From Hymenobacter frigidus (lineage in GTDB: Bacteria; Bacteroidota; Bacteroidia; Cytophagales; Hymenobacteraceae): a stretch of DNA of 64,000 nucleotides. Location: the NCBI RefSeq assembly GCF_014640435.1, contig NZ_BMGY01000015.1:31953-95952 (forward strand), in the 5' to 3' direction. Under the pieces are notes generated by a model that saw only the letters and a program-made list of their open reading frames with translations, did no database searches and had not been told where the DNA came from. A program made the translations under genes and the position numbers. Positions within the stretch are counted from its first letter, which is position 1. Each line of letters begins with the position of its first letter. Positions 1 through 7,683 of the stretch are shown here, piece by piece.

Positions 1-1
1 G

Positions 2-556
2 CGCCTGGGCCTCACCGATGATTCGGTGAACCTCGACAACCCCGAAACCATGACCTGGGCCGAATTGGTAGCGGCTTACCTGCCCGCCACGCAAGTGCCG
101 CACCTCGATTTGTCACAGCGGGTTGCCACTTACCTGGGCCTGAATCCTGCCGGCGAGGAAATAGGTCGTCTGAGCTGGCTGGGCCTGTTCTCAGACCGGC
201 TAGTGGGCCACGCCCACGCCACGCCCGCCCAGCTGCTAGAGCGCCTGCTGAGCGAAAAGTGGCAGCTGCAGCCTCATGACCACGACCTGATTGTGATGCA
301 GCACCAGTTTGAGTTTGAGCTGAATGGGGCGACCCACCGACTCACGTCGTCGCTGGCCGTGGTCGGGGATGATGCCACTCACACCGGCATGGCCAAAACG
401 GTGGGCCTACCGCTGGGCATGGCCGTGCGCCGCCTCTTGCGCGGCGAAGTGGCCCAGCGCGGCGTACTTATTCCGGTTGGGGCTGATTTGTATGAGCCAA
501 TTCTGGAGGAGCTGGCGGCGGACTATGGCATCCGGTTCAGTGAGGAGGAGCATTAG
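2..556 (+). CDS. Saccharopine dehydrogenase family protein, C-terminal part
   Basis: The frame is open from the window edge, so only the C-terminal ~184 residues are present and the true start lies upstream. The visible part resembles the C-terminal substrate domain of LYS9-type saccharopine dehydrogenases, which interconvert saccharopine with glutamate and aminoadipate semialdehyde using a nicotinamide cofactor. Support comes from the late segment GMAKTVGLPLGMAVRRLL followed by GVLIPVGADLYEPILEEL, a pattern I associate with this family. The Rossmann domain cannot be checked. The downstream ABC genes start about 50 bases later and need not be related. Confidence 0.75.
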   Translation, partial: RLGLTDDSVNLDNPETMTWAELVAAYLPATQVPHLDLSQRVATYLGLNPAGEEIGRLSWLGLFSDRLVGHAHATPAQLLERLLSEKWQLQPHDHDLIVMQHQFEFELNGATHRLTSSLAVVGDDATHTGMAKTVGLPLGMAVRRLLRGEVAQRGVLIPVGADLYEPILEELAADYGIRFSEEEH

Positions 557-607
557 TCGGTCGCTTTTTAGCAATACTTAACTGCATTTGGACGTTGGGC
601 CCGCGCT

Positions 608-1567
608 ATGATGCCACTTCGGGCCTACCTGCACCTGCGCTACCTGCTGACGGGGCGCCTGCTCCGCGAAATCGGCTGGCTACGGCTGGCATTCCTGGTG
701 CCGATGCTGGTGGCCGTTGTTGGCCGGGCGTTGGTGCTGGCCGCTACTCACCCGCGCTGGCAGTGGGCCGCACCGGGCTTTGTGGCATTGACGCTGGCCT
801 CAGCTCACCGGCAGCGGGCCGATATCCGATTTCTGGCCACCAGTGCACCGGCCTACCGGCGCTGGCTGGCGGCCGAGTACTTTTTGTGGGCGCTGCCGGT
901 GGCCGTTGCGCTGGTAGGCTTTGGCGATTGGGGCGCGGCGTTCCTGACCTTGACGCTGGCTCCGGCCGTGGCGGCGCTGCCCCCGGCCCGCGAAAGCCGC
1001 AGCACTCGCCAGCGTGCCCGCAGCCTGTTTCGCAGCGAGGCATTTGAATGGGTGAGTGGTATGCGCACAGGCGGCCTGTGGGCATGGCCGCTGCTGCTGG
1101 CCGGGGCGTGGTGGCAGCGGGGTGGTCCGCTGGCCTCGGTGCTGGCGCTAGCGGGCTGGTTATTAATGGTGCTGCCTTGCTACGGCACTTCCGAGTCCGT
1201 GACCATGCTGGTGCTGGCGGCCCGCACGCCCCGGCAGTTTCTGCGGCGGCGGTTGGCGCTGGGGTTGGGCTACGGGTTGCTCACGGCCGCGCCGCTGCTG
1301 TGGTTGCTGGGCAGCGGGCCGGCGGGGCCGGGGCCGGGGGCGGCAGTGGCCGTGGGGCTGGCTTGGCTGATGCTTTTAGGCCTGCTCATCCTGGTCAAAT
1401 ACGCATTTTATCCCAATAGCACGCACATTCGCATTACGCAGGCGCTGGTGGTTGCCGTGGCCCTTACGATGGTGGGCCACCCGGTGTATCCGGTGCTGCT
1501 GCTGGTGGCGGTGGGCGGCGTCATCTGGCAAAGCCAGCGGCGGCTGCGCCGCGTGCTGGGCCAGTAG
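608..1567 (+). CDS. ABC exporter permease-like integral membrane protein
   Basis: A 319-residue, very hydrophobic protein with about seven or eight predicted membrane segments and short basic loops (for example RQFLRRRLALG near residue 210). I do not recognise a named family from the sequence. It is called a permease because an ABC ATPase gene follows after only 15 bases on the same strand. Two-gene exporters of this plan are common in Bacteroidota. The substrate is unknown. The ATG at 608 is followed directly by a second ATG that could also be the start. Confidence 0.6.
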   Translation: MMPLRAYLHLRYLLTGRLLREIGWLRLAFLVPMLVAVVGRALVLAATHPRWQWAAPGFVALTLASAHRQRADIRFLATSAPAYRRWLAAEYFLWALPVAVALVGFGDWGAAFLTLTLAPAVAALPPARESRSTRQRARSLFRSEAFEWVSGMRTGGLWAWPLLLAGAWWQRGGPLASVLALAGWLLMVLPCYGTSESVTMLVLAARTPRQFLRRRLALGLGYGLLTAAPLLWLLGSGPAGPGPGAAVAVGLAWLMLLGLLILVKYAFYPNSTHIRITQALVVAVALTMVGHPVYPVLLLVAVGGVIWQSQRRLRRVLGQ

Positions 1568-1582
1568 TTTACTTTTTAATCA

Positions 1583-2275
1583 ATGCTTGAAATTCGCAAC
1601 CTGCGCAAAGCCTATGGCAGCCACATCGTGCTGCACGACGCTAGCCTGACCCTGCGGCCCGGCACCATCCACGGGCTGGTGGGGGCCAACGGCGCGGGCA
1701 AAACCACGCTTATCAACTGCCTTTACGGACTGGAAAGCGACTTTAGCGGTACAATACGCGATACTGCCGGCTCGGCGGTGCGCGAGCGTACCGGCCTGTT
1801 GCCCTACGAGCCGTATTTCTACCCGCGCCTCACCGGGCGCGAGTACCTGGAGTTTTGCCTGCAGGCCCGTGGCCGGCCCGTGGTGGACTTCACCGGCTGG
1901 AACCAGCTGCTGGAACTGCCGCTTGACCAGTTTGCCGACGAATACTCGGCCGGCATGCGCAAGAAGCTGGCCCTGCTGGCGCTCCTCGTTCAGCAGTTCA
2001 ACTACCTGATTCTGGATGAGCCCTTCAACGGCCTTGACCTCGAAGCCAACCTGCTACTCAAGGAAATCCTGAAGCGCCTGCGCGACCGGGGCACGGGCAT
2101 TCTGCTGACATCGCACATCCTCGGGGCGCTCACCGAAACATCCGATGAAATCTCGGTGCTGGTGGGCGGGCGCGTGCAGCGCCACTACACAGCGGCCGAA
2201 TTCGGTACGCTTGAAAACGACCTGCTCGATAGCCTGCACCGCGAGAAGCTGGGCTTGCTGAAGAAACTGCTGTAG
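1583..2275 (+). CDS. ABC transporter ATP-binding protein
   Basis: A 230-residue nucleotide-binding subunit. The Walker A is GANGAGKTT near residue 38, the signature loop is the variant YSAGMRKKLALLA near residue 125, and Walker B is YLILDEPFNGLD near residue 145, followed by a switch histidine in LLTSHI. The signature replaces the usual SGGQ with SAGM, which is frequent in DrrA/CcmA-like exporters. It probably powers the membrane protein encoded 15 bases upstream. The TAG stop lies inside the left arm of the palindrome that begins at 2269. Confidence 0.85.
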   Translation: MLEIRNLRKAYGSHIVLHDASLTLRPGTIHGLVGANGAGKTTLINCLYGLESDFSGTIRDTAGSAVRERTGLLPYEPYFYPRLTGREYLEFCLQARGRPVVDFTGWNQLLELPLDQFADEYSAGMRKKLALLALLVQQFNYLILDEPFNGLDLEANLLLKEILKRLRDRGTGILLTSHILGALTETSDEISVLVGGRVQRHYTAAEFGTLENDLLDSLHREKLGLLKKLL

Positions 2276-2335
2276 CGCGGGCTTTTAGTCTGCAACCAGC
2301 AAGGGTGTCCACGGACTAAAAGTCCGCGTTACAGC
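2269..2335. repeat. Palindrome between convergent genes, touching both stop codons
   Basis: The left arm reads GCTGTAGCGCGGGCTTTTAG and the right arm, on the other strand, GCTGTAACGCGGACTTTTAG. The TAG of the ABC ATPase gene (2273-2275) lies in the left arm and the TAA of trmN6 (2329-2331, minus) in the right arm. It probably acts as a shared terminator. The start resembles the palindrome at 39622-39700. Confidence 0.8.
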
Positions 2336-3054
2336 GCCAGGTAGAACCCCGCCAACAAGGTGCGAAACTCCACCGAATACTGCGTGTCGTCGTCAGCGGA
2401 CCGAATAGCCAGCTCCGTTTCCCGAACAGCGCCCGTGGCGCGTCGAAACCCGGTGATGTGCCGCAGCGGCCGGCTGCCGGGCCGGTGCCGCACCATCAAC
2501 CGGGTGGCCGGATACAGCCCGTCTGCGGCTGCGACTTGCTCAAAGGCCTGCATTTCGGGCGGCGGCAGCAACACGGTGAGCAAGCCCGCAGGCTGCAGAA
2601 ATTCCTGAGCGAAATTCGCTAATGCGCCAAAGGAAAGGGTGTCGTCGGCCGTGTGCCGGGCGGTGCTCCGCGCCGCATCGGGTGAGCGTAGCGACCGCCG
2701 AAAAAATGGGGGATTGCAGACAATGTGACTAAACGGACCGGGCTGAGTGGCCGCATATTCTGCCAAGCCTTGCGGCCGCACCTGGATGCGACTGTTCCAC
2801 GGGCTCCCCGCCACGTTGGCCGCGGCCTGCGCCGCTGCCGTTTCCGCTATTTCCACCGCTACTATCTCCACGCTGGCGTGGCGCTGGGCGGCCATGAGAG
2901 CCAGCAGGCCGGTGCCGGTGCCGATATCCAGCAAACGGGTGGCCGCGTTCAAGTCGACGGCCGCGCCCAGCAGGCAGGCGTCGGTGCTCACCTTCATGGC
3001 GCACTGGCTTTGCTCGATGCGGAATTGCTGGAACTGGAAGTAGTCGTTGGACAT
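2329..3054 (-). CDS. trmN6: tRNA1(Val) (adenine(37)-N6)-methyltransferase
   Basis: A 241-residue class I SAM-dependent methyltransferase. The SAM-binding glycine loop DIGTGTGL is at residues 43-50 and the N6-adenine methylase motif NPPFF at 114-118. The N-terminal FQFQQFRIEQSQCAMKVSTD pattern is typical of the YfiC/TrmN6 family, which methylates A37 of tRNA-Val. It is the last gene of a minus-strand run, 8 bases after rnhA, and converges with the ABC ATPase gene across a palindrome. Other NPPF methylases share these motifs, but the N-terminal pattern favours this assignment. Confidence 0.85.
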   Translation of the reverse strand: MSNDYFQFQQFRIEQSQCAMKVSTDACLLGAAVDLNAATRLLDIGTGTGLLALMAAQRHASVEIVAVEIAETAAAQAAANVAGSPWNSRIQVRPQGLAEYAATQPGPFSHIVCNPPFFRRSLRSPDAARSTARHTADDTLSFGALANFAQEFLQPAGLLTVLLPPPEMQAFEQVAAADGLYPATRLMVRHRPGSRPLRHITGFRRATGAVRETELAIRSADDDTQYSVEFRTLLAGFYLAL

Positions 3055-3062
3055 GAACGGAC

Positions 3063-3536
3063 CTACAGCAGCGACGTTTTGGCCAGTGCCTCGTAGCCTT
3101 CGTCCACCAGCAGGCCACCCTTGCCTAGGGCGCTTTGCACGGCCAGCACGTCGCAGCGCTCATTCTCGGCGTGGCCGGCGTGGCCTTTTATCCAGTGGAA
3201 ACTCACTTTGCGCTGGCGGTATATTTTGAGGAAGCGGCGCCACAGGTCCTCGTTGGCTTTCTTGCCGAAATCAGACTTCTTCTCCCAGCCGAAAACCCAT
3301 TTTTTCTCCACGGCATCGACCACGTACTTGGAGTCGGAAACGACGCGGATGGACAGGTCGGGGCGCGTCACGGCTTCGAGGCCGACTATCACGGCCAGCA
3401 GCTCCATGCGGTTATTAGTGGTGTGGCGGAAGCCCTGGGTCAGCTCCTTTTCGTGGGGGCCGTAGCGCAGGATAGCGCCGTAGCCGCCGGGGCCGGGGTT
3501 GCCGCGGGCCGAGCCGTCGGTGAACAGGTGTATCAT
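3063..3536 (-). CDS. rnhA: Ribonuclease HI
   Basis: A 157-residue protein of normal length for bacterial RNase HI, which cuts the RNA strand of RNA-DNA hybrids. The four catalytic acidic residues are in place: D7 (LFTDGSARGNPGPGG), E45 (NNRMELLAV), D68 (VVSDSKYV) and D129 (NERCDVLA). The GH of WIKGHAGHAENERCD matches the catalytic histidine loop. Its start codon directly abuts the stop codon of the upstream MarC gene, so the two are probably co-transcribed with trmN6. Confidence 0.95.
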   Translation of the reverse strand: MIHLFTDGSARGNPGPGGYGAILRYGPHEKELTQGFRHTTNNRMELLAVIVGLEAVTRPDLSIRVVSDSKYVVDAVEKKWVFGWEKKSDFGKKANEDLWRRFLKIYRQRKVSFHWIKGHAGHAENERCDVLAVQSALGKGGLLVDEGYEALAKTSLL

Positions 3537-4097
3537 CTAAAAATTGGCTTTGAATAACTTGATGGCGATGGCCAGCAGAATCACGCCGAACACGCGGCGC
3601 AGCACGTCCTCGCCGGCTTTGCCCAGCTTGCGCTCAATCCAAGGGCTGGTTTTGAGCACGCCGTACACGAATACCAGGTTGAGCAGGATGCCCACCAGAA
3701 TATTGGGCAGCGTGTAGGCGGCTCGGAGCGAGAGCAGCGTGGTCATGGTGCCGGCCCCGGTGATGAGCGGAAACGCCAGCGGCACAATGGAGCCCGTGCT
3801 GGCCGTGAGGTCAGAATGAAAAAGCTGGATGCCGAGTATCATTTCCAGCCCGATGAGGAAGATGATGACCGCGCCCGCCAGCGCGAAGCTCTCGTTGTCG
3901 ACACCGAACAAATGCAGAATGCTCTGGCCCAGGAACAAAAAGGTCACCATCAGGCAGCCCGCCACGATGGTGGCCAGTTCGGCCTTAATCTGTCCTTCGC
4001 GCTGCCGAATCTGAATGATAATCGGGATGGAGCCGATGATGTCAATCACGGCAAAAAGCGTGAGCGTGACCGAAAAGATTTGTTGGAGGTTGAGCAT
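3537..4097 (-). CDS. MarC family integral membrane protein
   Basis: A 186-residue inner-membrane protein with about six hydrophobic segments. It matches the MarC/YchE family through the N-terminal VIDIIGSIPIIIQI, the central LEMILGIQLF and SIVPLAFPLITGAGTMTT. The transport function of the family is not established, and the old antibiotic-resistance link of MarC is not supported. The start is within 25 bases of the repeat at 4122-4217. It is first in the marC-rnhA-trmN6 run. Confidence 0.88.
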   Translation of the reverse strand: MLNLQQIFSVTLTLFAVIDIIGSIPIIIQIRQREGQIKAELATIVAGCLMVTFLFLGQSILHLFGVDNESFALAGAVIIFLIGLEMILGIQLFHSDLTASTGSIVPLAFPLITGAGTMTTLLSLRAAYTLPNILVGILLNLVFVYGVLKTSPWIERKLGKAGEDVLRRVFGVILLAIAIKLFKANF

Positions 4098-4121
4098 TGA
4101 GGGATTTTGGTTTTAGCAGGC

Positions 4122-4217
4122 CGTCATGCTGAGCTTGTCGAAGCATCTCTACTGCGCAACTAATTCACGCTGTTGCAACGAAGCGGTAGAGATGCTTCGA
4201 CAAGCTCAGCATGACCG
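4122..4217. repeat. Interspersed inverted repeat, GTCATGCTGAGC family, copy 1
   Basis: The arms begin CGTCATGCTGAGCTTGTCGA (left, 4122) and end with its reverse complement. Each arm is about 30 bases and they are separated by about 33 bases. It lies between the 5' end of marC and the 3' end of the aminotransferase gene. Confidence 0.9.
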
Positions 4218-4244
4218 TTCTCTTATTCCGATACCAAAACTGAA

Positions 4245-5312
4245 TTACCCCGGAAACTCTTTGGCGAAAAACTGCACCAGCGCCTCGAAAGCGGCATCGG
4301 GCACGGCGGGGAAGTTGGCGATACGAACGGTGGTGTTCTTAAGCGGGCCATAGCCGCTGCCCAGGTGCAGGCCGGCTGCGCGGGCTTTCAGCTTGATTTC
4401 TTCGATGAGCGCGGGCTCGCCCTGGAGGCCGATGACGGTTGTGGAGCGGGTTTCGGGGTTCGTGACGAAGGGGCGAAGCGGAGTGGCCTGGTCGAAGAAA
4501 TCGTAGAGTTTCTGAGCACGGTCCACCAAGTGCTGCTGCACGGTTTTGATAGGCTCGCGGTCGGCCAGCACGCGGCTCAGCAGGTAGATGCCGAGGACGT
4601 TGGGCGTGAAGTTGGTTTGGAAGTTCAGCATCTGGGCCAGCATGGCGGGCAGGCTGTTGTAGTAGGTGCGGTCGTTCAGGGTTTTGGCCTGGGCCACGGC
4701 GCGGGGCGAGAGCAGCATCACGCCCAGCCCGGCGGGCAGCCCAAAGCACTTTTGCACCGAGCCAAACCAGATGTCGGCCTTGATGTACTTCAGGTTCAGG
4801 CCGCCCAGCGAGCTAGTGGCATCCACGGCCAGCAAGGCCCCCCCCAGGCGGTTGTAGAGGTTCAGGATGAAGCCTTCGCGCAGCTGGGTGGCGGTGCTGG
4901 TTTCGTTTTGGGTAATGCAGACGAGGTCGGTATCGTTGGGCGCGAAGGGCAGGGCCGTCACGTCGGGCACCTCATCGAGCCCGAAGGAGAGCCCGGTGCT
5001 GGCTGGCCGAATGGCCCGGGCATACTTCAGCCACTTCTCGCCAAAGTCGCCGTTGTAGAGGTGAAATGAGCGGCGCGGGGTGAGGCTCTGGGCCAGAATC
5101 TCCCAGCATTCGGTGGCCGAGCTGGCGAACAGAACGGTGTAGTCCTGCGGCACGTTGAGCTTGGTTTTGAGGTCCGTCACCGTCTGGCGCACCAGGCTGG
5201 TGACCTTTTCGGAACGGTGCGGGGCCGAGAGCCAACCCTCGTCAAAAGCATCGGTGAGGTACTGCCGAACGGCGGGATATACGGCCGAAGGCCCGGGATT
5301 GAAGGTATACAT
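4245..5312 (-). CDS. Class V PLP-dependent aminotransferase, phosphoserine aminotransferase-like
   Basis: A 355-residue protein if started at the ATG at 5312 (MYTFNPGPSAVYPAV). An in-frame ATG five codons upstream is less like family N-termini. The PLP-binding lysine is K188 in SVQKCFGLPAG, preceded by DATSSLGG around residue 164. The substrate could be phosphoserine (serine synthesis) or an alanine/glyoxylate-type pair. The FNPGPS start differs from the FxAGPS of typical SerC, so the exact reaction is left open. It is monocistronic by position, with palindromes downstream and no close upstream gene. Confidence 0.75.
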   Translation of the reverse strand: MYTFNPGPSAVYPAVRQYLTDAFDEGWLSAPHRSEKVTSLVRQTVTDLKTKLNVPQDYTVLFASSATECWEILAQSLTPRRSFHLYNGDFGEKWLKYARAIRPASTGLSFGLDEVPDVTALPFAPNDTDLVCITQNETSTATQLREGFILNLYNRLGGALLAVDATSSLGGLNLKYIKADIWFGSVQKCFGLPAGLGVMLLSPRAVAQAKTLNDRTYYNSLPAMLAQMLNFQTNFTPNVLGIYLLSRVLADREPIKTVQQHLVDRAQKLYDFFDQATPLRPFVTNPETRSTTVIGLQGEPALIEEIKLKARAAGLHLGSGYGPLKNTTVRIANFPAVPDAAFEALVQFFAKEFPG

Positions 5313-5484
5313 GGGAAGAAGGAGCAAGAGGAGAGGGCACCGCCACCGTAAAGGTAACGGCTACGCCAAGCGTCGGAAGCAGCATTTAGCGGCCCGCGTA
5401 TTGATTTTCCAACGCCGAGAAGGGCCGTTTCATTGCGGCAAATAGTTCTCCCGGCCGGCCAATGGCACCTCACGCAAACCCAAT

Positions 5485-5552
5485 GCGTCTTCCCGGGCCT
5501 TCGCCGTGCATTCCTGCCGGTAGGAATGAACGGCGAAGGCTCGGGAAGACGC
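5485..5552. repeat. Long palindrome downstream of aroQ
   Basis: Left arm GCGTCTTCCCGGGCCTTCGC and right arm GCGAAGGCTCGGGAAGACGC, with an inner ATTCC/GGAAT pairing, form a nearly continuous stem of about 30 pairs. It begins 13 bases after the aroQ stop on the minus strand and may terminate that gene. It does not carry the GTCATnCTGAGC core. Confidence 0.8.
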
Positions 5553-5564
5553 GTTGGAAAATTT

Positions 5565-6011
5565 TCAGACCCGAAAGCCGACGCGCTTGGGTTGCTGATT
5601 GACGAACCACTGCACGGCCAGCCGATAGCTTTCCAGGCCGAATCCGCTGATGCAGCCCGCGCAGTGGCGGCCCAGCAGGCTCTTCTGGCGGAAGTCTTCG
5701 CGGGCGGCCAGGTTGCTCAGGTGCACCTCTACCACGGGCGTGGCAATGGCGGCCACGGCATCGGCCAGGGCCACGCTGGTGTGGGTGTAGCCCCCGGCGT
5801 TGAGCACGATGCCGTGGTGGGAGAAGCCGATTTCGTGCAGCTTGTCAAGAAGCGCGCCCTCGTGGTTGGACTGAAAGTGCGCCAGCTTGAGCTTGGGAAA
5901 GGCTTCTTCGAGCTCCGGAAAAAAGTCCTCGAACGAGCGGTTGCCGTAGATGCCGGGCTCGCGGCGGCCGAGCAGGTTGAGGTTGGGGCCGTTGATGATG
6001 AGGATATCCAT
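5565..6011 (-). CDS. aroQ: Type II 3-dehydroquinate dehydratase
   Basis: A 148-residue enzyme of the shikimate pathway that dehydrates 3-dehydroquinate. The start at 6011 gives the family N-terminus MDILIINGPNLNLLGRREPG. The catalytic tyrosine is Y22 in GIYGNRSF, the glycine-rich LNAGGYTHTSVAL is in the middle, and EVHLSNLAARE carries the conserved histidine. The longer upstream reading frame runs into the repeat at 6033-6145 and is rejected. Length is normal for the family. Confidence 0.95.
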   Translation of the reverse strand: MDILIINGPNLNLLGRREPGIYGNRSFEDFFPELEEAFPKLKLAHFQSNHEGALLDKLHEIGFSHHGIVLNAGGYTHTSVALADAVAAIATPVVEVHLSNLAAREDFRQKSLLGRHCAGCISGFGLESYRLAVQWFVNQQPKRVGFRV

Positions 6012-6032
6012 GTTGGGAGGAGCATTGAAAAG

Positions 6033-6145
6033 CCCAAAGAACGTCATGCTGAGCTTGCCGAAGCATCCCTGCGGCCGCAACTAATCCAAGCGCTGCAACG
6101 AAGCAGGCGAGGTGCTTCGGCAAGCTCAGTATGACGTTCTTTGGG
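6033..6145. repeat. Interspersed inverted repeat, GTCATGCTGAGC family, copy 2
   Basis: The outer arms are CCCAAAGAACGTCATGCTGA and its near reverse complement ending TTCTTTGGG. This copy has about 33 paired bases per arm and a single A/G change in CTCAGT. It separates the divergent aroQ and xerD genes, so it is not only a 3'-end element. Confidence 0.9.
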
Positions 6146-6164
6146 TCTCATTCCATTAAGACCC

Positions 6165-7064
6165 ATGACCTGGCCCGTTGCCATCAAACAATTTCAGGGC
6201 TACCTCCGGCTCGAAAAGTCGCTCTCGCCCAATTCGGTGGAGGCTTACGTGCGCGATACCACCAAGCTCCAGCAGTTTTTGGTGTTGCAGCAGCTGCACA
6301 TGGGACCACTGCAAGTAACTACGGTGGTGCTGCGCGAATTCCTGGCTACGCTGCAAGGGCTGGGCCTGAGCGCCACCTCGCAGGCCCGCACGCTCTCGGG
6401 CCTCAAGGCGTTTTTCAACTTCCTCATCATGGAAGACCTGCTGAAGCTGGACCCCACCGACACGCTGGAAGCGCCCAAAACCGGCCGCCACCTCCCCGAT
6501 ACCCTCAGCTACCCCGAAATTGAGCAGCTCCTGGCCATTATCGACCTGAGCACCGACGAAGGCCTGCGCGCCCGCGCCCTACTTGAAGTCATGTACTCTT
6601 CGGGCCTGCGCGTGAGTGAGCTGTGCGACCTGCGCCTGTCCAATATGTACGCCGAGCAGGGATTTGTGAAAGTGGTGGGCAAGGGCAATAAGGAGCGGCT
6701 GGTGCCCATCGGCCGCGAAGCCCTCAAGCACCTCAACTTTTACCTGAGCGGTGTGCGAGGGCACCTCGATATTAAGCCCGGCAGTGAAGACTTCGCGTTT
6801 CTGAGTCAGCGCGGCCGGCCGCTTTCGCGCATCACCGTGTTCACCACGCTCAAAAAACTGGCCGAGCAGGCGGGGCTGCGCAAAACCATCAGCCCGCACA
6901 CGCTGCGGCATTCCTTCGCTACGCACCTCATCGAGGGCGGGGCCGACCTACGCGCTGTGCAGGAAATGCTGGGCCACGCCAGCATTACGACCACCGAAAT
7001 CTACACGCACCTCGACCGGGACTACCTGCGCCAGGTCATCACCGAGTTTCACCCGCGCAGTTAG
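6165..7064 (+). CDS. xerD: Site-specific tyrosine recombinase XerD
   Basis: A 299-residue recombinase from the ATG at 6165 (MTWPVAIKQFQGYL). The catalytic residues are visible: R149 in SSGLRVSEL, K173 in VVGKGNKERL, H246 and R249 in HTLRHSFATH, H271 in MLGHASITTTEIYTH, and the nucleophile Y280. The N-terminal SAM-like domain (residues ~5-95) is present. Full length and standard motifs suggest the housekeeping enzyme that resolves chromosome dimers rather than a phage integrase. It lies one gene before ftsK, its usual partner. Its 3' end overlaps the convergent STAS-like gene by 26 bases. Confidence 0.9.
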   Translation: MTWPVAIKQFQGYLRLEKSLSPNSVEAYVRDTTKLQQFLVLQQLHMGPLQVTTVVLREFLATLQGLGLSATSQARTLSGLKAFFNFLIMEDLLKLDPTDTLEAPKTGRHLPDTLSYPEIEQLLAIIDLSTDEGLRARALLEVMYSSGLRVSELCDLRLSNMYAEQGFVKVVGKGNKERLVPIGREALKHLNFYLSGVRGHLDIKPGSEDFAFLSQRGRPLSRITVFTTLKKLAEQAGLRKTISPHTLRHSFATHLIEGGADLRAVQEMLGHASITTTEIYTHLDRDYLRQVITEFHPRS

Positions 7065-7506
7065 GGGGCAGCTTCTTCAGGTGGCCGGCTGCTGGCTGCT
7101 GGCAGTCGTGCAGCCAGCGCTGGGCCTCGGCTACGGTGCTAAAAATTTGCAGGTCGAACCGGTCCGCAAAGGGGTTGTGGGCGCTGCCGGCGGCTAATTC
7201 GGCGTTGGCGTCGGGCTGCATTACATGGGCTACGCAGCGCAGGCCCAGCCGCTCGGCTTGCGGGGCCCACACCCGCTCTAGCCATTCCACCGAGTCGAAC
7301 CACGGGCCGGTCACTTGGCTGTTGTCGTTCAGTAGAAACGGTATGTGGGTAAGGCGCAGCATCCGGAGGCTTTCCTGTGCGCCCTGCTCGCCGTCCTGTG
7401 CCGTCACAAACCCCTTCCACGTCACCAGCAGCCAGCCGTTATCGGTATCAAAATCGGCGGCGCAATAGCCAGTGGCGGAGTCGTGGCAAAAAACATGGCT
7501 AGACAT
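7039..7506 (-). CDS. STAS/SpoIIAA-like hypothetical protein
   Basis: A 155-residue cytosolic protein from the ATG at 7506 (MSSHVFCHDSATGYCAADF). Segments such as LLVTWKGFVTAQDGEQ and IPFLLNDNSQVTGPWFDSVEWL resemble the SpoIIAA/STAS-like single-domain proteins common in Cytophagales, whose role is unknown. No catalytic motif is visible. The last codons overlap the 3' end of xerD on the other strand by 26 bases. The longer upstream extension is rejected because it lacks family-like sequence. Confidence 0.65.
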   Translation of the reverse strand: MSSHVFCHDSATGYCAADFDTDNGWLLVTWKGFVTAQDGEQGAQESLRMLRLTHIPFLLNDNSQVTGPWFDSVEWLERVWAPQAERLGLRCVAHVMQPDANAELAAGSAHNPFADRFDLQIFSTVAEAQRWLHDCQQPAAGHLKKLPPNCAGETR

Positions 7507-7656
7507 AGCGAATGGGCGCGAGCGGAGAGTAGGGGAGGGGCAGCGGTAAATGTAACGGCTTGCGGCGTTGCCGAACAAACTTCCCAGCATTTTCGCCGCC
7601 GCTTGGCACCCGGTGAGATTTCGGCCCGGCGCACAAAAAAACCGCCGTGAATTGCG

Positions 7657-7664
7657 TAGATTTG
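7657..7664 (+). promoter_or_regulatory. Candidate -7 box TAGATTTG for ftsK
   Basis: It matches the Bacteroidota -7 consensus TAnnTTTG exactly and lies 19 bases before the ftsK ATG. No clear -33 element is seen. Confidence 0.5.
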
Positions 7665-7683
7665 GCCTTTATGCTTCTTTCGA

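Noticed and set aside
6165..7064. XerD as a phage or island integrase
   Set aside because: Full housekeeping XerD motifs, close to ftsK, and no tRNA, att repeats or phage genes nearby.
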